DNA from: Ulota crispa
Taxonomy: Eukaryota > Streptophyta > Bryopsida > Orthotrichales > Orthotrichaceae
Direction of reading: 5' to 3'
Assembly: GCA_963920765.1 (NCBI GenBank)
Contig: OY987244.1
Span: 25,710,358-25,774,357 of the forward strand
Length of the DNA: 64,000 bases
Part shown: one piece after another, positions 56,901 to 64,000 of the stretch
Layout of the letters: every line of letters starts with the position of its first letter
Numbering within the stretch: the first letter of the stretch is position 1
The notes under the pieces: model-generated
What the model was told of the DNA's origin: nothing
Databases searched by the model: none
Seen by the model: the letters and a program-made list of their open reading frames with translations, nothing else
Made by a program: the position numbers and the translations under genes

Positions 56901-57839
56901 TTAACCCCTAAAGGACCAACTGTCCCCTCAGGGGACAGTTGGGATTTTGGGCATGTACTTACAACTAAACTACTTTGTATGATTTTTTGAAACTTTTATG
57001 GAAGATGAGGACTTCAAAAACCTACGTGGGCATCTAATTTCTTCTTCATTCCGACACTTATTGAAGAAGTTATGCATGAATTTCTGCAAAAAGGTGGAGA
57101 TTGGGCAGCCAAAAACTTTTCTAAAAATAACGTTTTTTCAAAATAAAAATCTGAAATTGGTTCTTTAGATTTATACATATGTGGGGAGCTTTGAATCATT
57201 CAATTCCAATTTATGATTGAAAATTTTTAGTTTGCGGGCAGGTACAGAACTTCCATACTTCCATTCCTTTTGCCTTTGGTGCTATACTTTTTGTGCTCTT
57301 TGTGAATTTGTTTTTTGACTTTTTTTTTCCTTGCTGTAGTAGACTAAGATTCCTTGGTTTTTTGTCATTTGGATCAGAGTAATTCACATTTCACAATTAT
57401 ACATAAATCCTCCAAGTTTGCCTAGTGTATATGCAAATTTGATGGCCTTACGGCATTGCAGGATTTTCCAAAATATGATTTACACCTCCAATTCATTTGA
57501 AAATTCTCCTACACTTACCTAACTTGGTCTTCTACATGGGAAAAATAAACCTCACATTTGCGTAGAGCAATTTTTTTTATTTAGAGGCAATCAAAGGCTT
57601 CTGAAATTTTTGGGCAGCAGGGAAAAAAACTATTTTTTTCACTTCAAAAGTCAATATCTCACTCCTCTACGTTTAGAATGAGCTAATTTTTTTTCCACAA
57701 TTACCTCCCATAGTCTAGGGCAAGATCTTATGGTTGGATTTCCAAAAATAATCGTTTTTCCTACCTTTCTACTCATCCCCCAAAAGTGGCAGTTTTCAGT
57801 AACTTTCACTGAAAAAAGGGCTTGGCCTTTAGGGGTTAA
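56901..57839. mobile_element. TTAA-bounded element, 939 bp
   Basis: TTAA CCCCTAAAGGACCAA at the left; the right end is TTGGCCTTTAGGGG TTAA. A small palindrome CTGTCCCCTCAGGGGACAG follows the left end. No transposase-like frame is present. The left part recurs at 9192-9560. Confidence 0.8.
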
Positions 57840-58101
57840 AAAAAACAAACCTATGTTTGTTTATTGACTTGATTTTTGTTTAAAAAAAACCTACGCTTAT
57901 CTCTAAAATAAAGATTAACTACTTGGCATGTTTAGTAATATTTTTTGGGCTTTTTATACTCACTAATTGGTAATGTTAGCATTACAAACTTGATTTAGTG
58001 ATTTTTGTTTGCAAATTGTGCCTATCATTAAGTTAGAATCATCAATAAGATCAACAATACAATTTGATTTTTTGATAGAGGTGACAACTTGGGCAACTAG
58101 G

Positions 58102-58335
58102 TTAACCCTTAAACAACTGAGAGGCCCTTTGCAACCAGTTCAACAAGGGGTATTTTTCTTGTATTTGGAATGGATCCACACCTCTACTACATTTGAGACA
58201 AACAAAGACGTTGGAGAATATATCAATGCGGTTCTTGTGAGCTACTTGAGATCCCAAATTTAAAAAAATTATTGGTAGCAAATGACAATTATACGTCAGC
58301 GTATATACTATGTCCTATGGTCATTTAAGGGTTAA
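58102..58335. mobile_element. TTAA-bounded element, 240-bp subfamily
   Basis: TTAACCCTTAAA at the left and its exact inverse TTTAAGGGTTAA at the right. Interior matches 55283-55522. Confidence 0.8.
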
Positions 58336-58615
58336 CTTGTTCTTTACTTACAATTGTATTAACATACTTCATATCAACCATTTTACTAATGATTTGCAAC
58401 AATAACAAAACACTTAAAATTTCAAAACTTTGGCACTTATTTCCTTTCCTTTTTAGAAAATCTTAACCCTAAGAAAATTAAAATTGTGTTTGAAATGGTT
58501 TAAAGTTTAAACCTAATATCCAATAACTTTCCATTACAATTTGTTGTTAATATTTCTTAATCTCTCACAAATTCTCAAACATGGGGTTTTTTGTGAAACA
58601 AAGGGAGTGTGTATT

Positions 58616-59880
58616 TGGTGTACACCAAATACTACATTTAGGTTGCCTTATAAATTAGGTTGTCTTATTGTAGAAAGTTACTTCATGACCTATGACTTGG
58701 CCACTTGAAGACTCATGTAACTCTTTAGATATTAGGATTCCACATGATTTACCACATGAACACACTAATTTGTCTTTCTATAACTTAGTTGCATTCTTAT
58801 TGCCTAGGTCTTTAAAAGTGGCTTATTGCAAAAATCATTGCTAAAAAATACTGTAGCAGCAGTAAGTATTTAAATAGTATAAAATGTTAAGAAATTAGTG
58901 TGGAGCAACCTAAATGCACTAAGTTTATTTGGTGTACACCAAATAGTGCATTTAGGTTGCCTTAACAATTAGGTTGCTTTACCTTAGCAAAGTTACCTCA
59001 TTACTCACCTTGAACCACCTAGAGGGGCATGCAACTCTCTTCATGCTATAATGATTCTTGTTTTTGTGTAAAGTTCCAACTTTCCTAATCCTTGGCTTTG
59101 GCGGTTGTTGTTACGCCCAAATGTTGCTTGCTTGCTTCCTTCCGCCAATGTTGATCACATTAATTATTGTCAGAAGTTATTGTAGCAGCACTAAGTATTT
59201 AAATAGTGTGAAATGTCAAAAAACTAGTGTGGGTCATCCTAGATGCACTATTTGGTGTACACCAAATAGTGCATTTAGGTTGCCTTAACAATTAGGTTGC
59301 ATTACCATGGAAAGTTACCTCATGACTCATCACTTGGCCACTTGGAGGTGCATGTAACTTTTTTAATATTAGGATTTCACATGGTTTACAACATGGACAC
59401 CACAAATTTGACTTTCTACATATGTGTTATTATTGCCAAGGTCTTTGAAAGTTGCTTATTGGAATAATTATTGCTGAAAATTATTGTAGCAATAGTAAGT
59501 ATTTAAATAGTGTAAAATGTCAAGAACTATTAGTGTGGGGCAACCTAAATGCACTACTTGGTGTACACCAAATAGTGCATTTAGGTTGCCCCATACTAAT
59601 TTTTTGACAATTCATACTATTTAAATACTACCAAGACTATAGTAATTTTTGTCAATAATTATTGTGATAAACCATGGAGGAAGCAAGCAAAGATTGGGTG
59701 CAGCAACAAACAACTAGGTAGGAAGTAAGAAAGTTGGAATGTTAGACTAAACCAAGAAATACTGTAGCATAAAGAGAGCCGCATGCGCCTCCAAGACGTC
59801 CAAGATGAGTCATGAGGTAACTTTGCCAAGATAAGGCACCCTAATTGTTAAGTCAACCTAAATGCATTATATGGTGTAAA
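58616..59880. repeat. Tandem array of four TTAGGTTGCC-family MITEs
   Basis: Units of about 305-325 bp meet at the palindrome TTTGGTGTACACCAAA (58614, 58928, 59251, about 59557). The first three units run in the same direction (AGGTTGCCTTA... to ...GGGGCAACCTAAATGCAC). The fourth is inverted. No unit encodes protein. Confidence 0.9.
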
Positions 59881-60571
59881 TTAGATAATACTAACGCTAG
59901 GGTTTGGGGAGAACTTGCGATTAAGGTAATGACAGACAGTTGAAATTGCAAAAAACCCAACTAAAACTTGAAACTACTATCTAAAAAACCGGTCCATTTT
60001 TTCAAAAAATATAAATATAGTATGTCTACAGAATACCGGTAACCAATGCATGTTAGTGAAAATGTGGTTGAAACTGAGAAATGCCGGATTTCAGCCGGTG
60101 AAGCTAATATTTCTCCCCGAACACTGACCGGAGCCATGCATGCAGCGGTCTATCGGCCGTCAGCGTGACGATCATCCCGCCGGCACGGTAATGGGGATAG
60201 TTTCCCCGGCGACCGATCTTCCGACTTCCAGGCACGGGCACCGCCCATGACCGTGACGCTGCTACCGAGGCATCCATCTTGTTCATCTCCCCACGCTCCT
60301 CCTATCTAGGGTTTCGCTGCAGTGGTGCAATCTGCTCTGACAAGCCAATGTGGCAGGAATTGCGCTCTCGTGAAGCCGGTCAACATTTGCGTGTAACTCC
60401 CCTCGGAATCCCTGCAGCATTTTTAGAGAGTCTCAGCGAATTTGGCGAAGGTTTTGAGGCATTCTCATCAGCTGCCGACTGAGTGATCGAAGTTGCAGGG
60501 GTTTTGTTGAAACTAGAAAACACGAAGAGGTGCATCAAGAGCATCGAAAGCAGCAGGAGCAAGCAGTAGCG
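59881..60571. other. 5' flank and probable 5' UTR of the UBX gene
   Basis: GC rises from about 60080 toward the start codon, typical of a gene 5' end. No conserved protein is seen in the frame at 60279-60482. The promoter is not pinpointed. Confidence 0.5.
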
Positions 60572-63500
60572 ATGGCGGATTCCGCGTCGGGAGGCTCAGG
60601 GCAGGGCGACAAGGTGCAATACTTCCAGGACGTCACCGGCGTGGACGATCCATTGCTTGCGGAGCAGATTCTTGATGCTCATCAGTGGGATCTTGGTGCG
60701 GCTGTCGGCACTCTCATGGACAAATCTGTAAGTCCTTTTCTGCCGATTGTATTTTTGAAATTTTCAATAGAAATGGCGTATGTTTTTGTAGCAGGATCTA
60801 AGTTGCATGGCGGTCTAAGAGTTTGCCATTTGATAGTTATCCACTTGTGTTTAACCCTACGTTTTGCCCCTTCTATTGCCCGAAAACGTAAACGTCTCGT
60901 AGACTACTATTTTACCTCTGATCCGTACAATCGAATTTGAGCTTGCTTTCGTCTTCACATGAGGCTTAGGTTATCCTTTTGCTACTGCTATAATCCGTTG
61001 AGCTACTGGTATGATCCTTTGAGCTTATCTTACCATACTCTTGTGCAGAGTAGATGATGCTTGTTTCACTCAGTATTGGCACTTTGTTAAAAAAAATTGC
61101 ATTTAGGTTCTGTTATTTAGGGTTGGCTTAGTTGTTGAGTGTAAAGTTTTCTCCGCCGTAGAATTATTCTCGTCGTCTCAATGGGCAGAGTATGATGATT
61201 GCGTGCCTTAGTATTTGAGAGTTGCAGTGTTTCTTAATCTTTGTATGTCCTAATTCTTGTTCCTTGGCACTTACTGATAATCCACACGGTGTCTGGACTT
61301 TTTTGTGTTGAACATGCATATACTGAACAGTTTTTTGTGGTAGATTTTTCTCTTGCTTCCATGCTCACTCTGCTCTCTTTTTTCGTCATATGGAATACTT
61401 GAATGGCTGGGTGTTTTATGCAGTGTATAATGATTATGAGGTTAACTGAAGTGTTTTATCCTCTTCTTCTAATTGGCATCGTTTTCGTCGCTCTGTTGCA
61501 GGGAGATGGAGGTTCGAAACCGAATATTGGCCGAGGGAACTCCGGTGATTGGGAACGTCTCCCAGACGAGACTACAGGCTTACTAGAGAGGGGAGTGGGA
61601 CCAGTCTCTGTGAGTCCAGCTCATTACGGGGCTTCAGAAGTGTATGGATCACAAGCATCACGATCAAATTATGACAGACATCCGGGCCCTCCTCCTCCGA
61701 ATTTTAACAGGCTAGGGGATGCTCATGCCACACTTCCCATTGTACGCAACCGGCCAGGACCTAATGTGGTGTGGAGAGTAGTTGCTCTGCCCTTCTCAAT
61801 CATACGAGGCAGCTTCAATCTTGTCTACGGCGCTGTAGGCCTTGGAATGTGGATTGCAGGAGGAATGGTTAACTTTGGATTGGGAGCGTTGGGATTCAAT
61901 GGATCAGAGCGGCGTGGTGGGTATGAGGGTTCATCTGTCCCATCTGGAACTGCCGAGGCCGAAGAGTTTTTGCGGAATTTTGAACAGGAGTATGGGAATT
62001 TTCATCCTGATTTCCAGAGGACCAGTTTTATGGAGGCTTTGCGGCAGGCGGGCCAGCAGTTTAAATTCCTCTTTGTATATTTGCATTCTCCTGAGCATGC
62101 GAACACGCCCTTGTTTTGTGAGAGAACGTTATGTTCGGAGCGTGTCGTTCAGTATGTGCACGAAAATTTTTTGGCTTGGGGCGGAGACGTGCGAACAAGC
62201 GAGGGGTTTCAGATGAGCAACAGCCTGAAGGCCTCTACTTATCCGTTCTGTGCGGTTGTGATGGGTTCAAACAACCAGCGAATTGCTCTTCTGCAGCAGG
62301 TTCGGCTCTGAACTTGCTATCATACATGCTTTTGGGTGCTTTTTCATGAGTAAGGTGGGAGAATTGGTTTCCTGGTGACGGGTCTCAGCATTCTAGGGAC
62401 TGGCAACCTTAATATGAACTTAATCGACACAATTTAATGGCAGTGAATTCATACTTCAGCGCTTTTTGTTTCGCTGCAAGTCTTAGGGATGGGGTTAGAT
62501 CACCACCTTTTCACATCTCTCCATTGCTATGGGCATTTTACATACCATTTTCGGACGTTTGTGGCGTTGATAATGGCAGTCTTCTATGAGACAACGACTG
62601 AGAGAAAGAAATGCACATTTGGCTTACCTGGAAACTTAATAGCTCATTAAACACGTGTAAACTCTGGAGGCATCATATTTTTTGAAGAATGACTTTTTTT
62701 TCTGGGACTATCATCTTTTCCTAATGATCTCTGAAACGAATTCTGTTTCATTCTGAACTTGTAACAGGTTGAGGGTCCCAGGTCAGCGGAAGAGTTGGTG
62801 AATACATTGCAGAGAGTAGTTGAGGAACAAGGTGCAGTTTTAGTGGCATCACGTGTTGAGGAAGAGGAGCGACAACTCACTCGTCGTCTGCGTGAGGAAC
62901 AAGATGCAGAGTACCAAGCTGGGTTGCAAGCTGATCAGGTGTGTGACGCCTTCTTGTGGAAGCCTCCGTAGCCAAACTTGATTGTGCCAAACTTCACCAT
63001 GTTTTTGCTTCCACATATGTGCAGCTGGTTTCTGGGTTAACCTCAAGGGCTGGTTCATCTACTTCATTGAAGTGTATTTATCTATTTACTGCCTGTCTCT
63101 CTTTTTCACGTTCTAATTTTGCAACCTGTGAAAGTATGTGCTGTTGTTTGTATGAAATATGTTGCTGCAAACCTTAGATAATAATGTTGCGGTTTGGATC
63201 TGAAATGGGTCAGGCAAGAGAGCGGTTAAGGCAGGAAGAAGCTGAGCGGAATGCCAGGGAGGAGGTAGAAGCGCAGCAGAGGAAGAGAGAGGAGGAAGAA
63301 GCAGCTGCACGGGCTGTTGAAGAGGCTGCAGAGCGAGAGGCAGCTTTGGAGGAACGAAGACGTGAAAAAGCCATGGCACTGGGTGTAGAGCCTGAGAAAG
63401 GACCTGATGTTACTCAAGTACGCCCTCTAATTATCATTTTTTCTTTCTTTTTTTCCAATTCGCTGTGCATGGAGTAATCATTCTCTCGTAGACCCTAAGG

Positions 63501-64000
63501 TAGGAGGCTCATGAATGGAGCATCTAAGGGCTGAAACTGAATTTTGGGCAGGTGAAACTTCTTGAAATATTTTTCAGTAAATTTTTCTTGAAAAACAAGA
63601 AGAATTGGCATCTAACGCCCAAATTGTTTCATATTTTTTGGAACTTGGTGGAATTAGTTATGAAATTTTGAAGTGGAAAGGCCATAGGGCTCTAAAATGG
63701 AGCACCTCCTCAAATGTACATCTTATGTACATTGTTGAAGGGCTATGAAAAACAACATGGACAAACAGAGTATATTTGAGAAAATGCGCCATTTTAGAGC
63801 CTGCTCCGAATTAGAGCCTTCTATCTCAATACTGTTCTGCTGATTTTTCTTCCAGGTTCTGGTACGCATGCCTACCGGTGAAAGGAAAGAACGACGGTTC
63901 CAGAATAGCACCAAGGTATTTGCGATCTACGATTACGTGGATTCGCTGGGGTTACTTGAGGCTTCCAAGTACAGTTTGGTGACCAACTTTCCTCGCGTCG
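60572..64000 (+). CDS. UBA-UAS-UBX protein, PUX10/UBXD8-like, 3' truncated by window
   Basis: Exons: 60572-60727, 61502-62299, 62768-62938, 63214-63417, 63856 onward; all joins GT-AG and phase 0. Order of domains: an N-terminal UBA (DPLLAEQILDAHQWDLGAAVGTL) that binds ubiquitin; a hydrophobic segment (VVWRVVALPFSIIRGSFNLVYG to GALGF) that in this family forms a membrane or lipid-droplet hairpin; a thioredoxin-like UAS domain (FLFVYLHSPEH...CERTLCSE); a long Glu/Arg coiled coil; and the start of the UBX (VLVRMPTGERKERRF), which binds CDC48/p97. The expected role is recruiting CDC48 for degradation of lipid-droplet or ER proteins. An in-frame ATG at 60530 is the alternative start. The UBX end lies outside the window. 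Confidence 0.92.
63494..63832 (+). mobile_element. MITE of the GGAGGCTC family inside intron 4 of the UBX gene
   Basis: Begins CTAAGGTAGGAGGCTCATG and ends GAGCCTTCTATCTCA. Collinear with 53808-54135. It fills most of the intron and leaves both splice sites intact. Confidence 0.88.

Overview
The window looks like nuclear DNA of a land plant: AT-rich, dense in degenerate transposons and short inverted-repeat elements, with widely spaced, many-intron genes using GT-AG splice sites. Three nuclear gene families can be read. An embedded block of mitochondrial DNA (atp1, trnW, nad3, trnV, trnD) carries an atp1 of non-seed-plant type, interrupted by a group II intron, with a C-terminus that I remember as bryophyte-like. 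A moss, liverwort or other early-diverging land plant is my inference; the species cannot be fixed from sequence alone.

Layout. 0.5-6.6 kb: a complete but dead Ty3/gypsy chromovirus with two 224-bp LTRs and a 5-bp target duplication. 6.7-14.2 kb: a pile-up of non-autonomous elements, including a CACTA-ended mini-element with an internal minisatellite and a 1.2-kb near-perfect foldback. 14.5-18.7 kb (minus strand): an intact ten-exon zinc-dependent alcohol dehydrogenase gene (474 codons plus stop). 18.7-30.8 kb: repeats only, including a 3.1-kb CACTA-ended element with exact TIRs, a GAG/GAG target duplication and a perfect 22-bp, 17-unit minisatellite. 31.0-37.3 kb (minus strand): an intact nine-exon plant Ca-dependent staphylococcal-like nuclease (CAN family, 513 aa) with an expanded Lys/Pro/Val-rich exon. 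39.4-45.3 kb: the mitochondrial insert. 46.4-52.9 kb (minus strand): a second CAN copy in the same orientation, decayed by several independent lesions. 53.6-60.1 kb: repeats, including a tandem array of four MITEs. 60.6-64.0 kb (plus strand): the first five exons of a UBA-UAS-UBX protein resembling PUX10/UBXD8, cut by the window edge.

How the parts relate. The two CAN copies and their 5' flanks, including a fragment of a divergently oriented reading frame, are a tandem segmental duplication separated by the mitochondrial block. The upstream-side copy kept all exons in frame and gained coding repeats; the other lost the myristoylation glycine, a catalytic arginine and splice sites. At least ten elements of several sizes share TTAA-C(C/T)CC ends, a signature resembling piggyBac-type TTAA targeting. 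Other recurrent families are named by their termini below. All alignments, identities and exon joins were made by eye.
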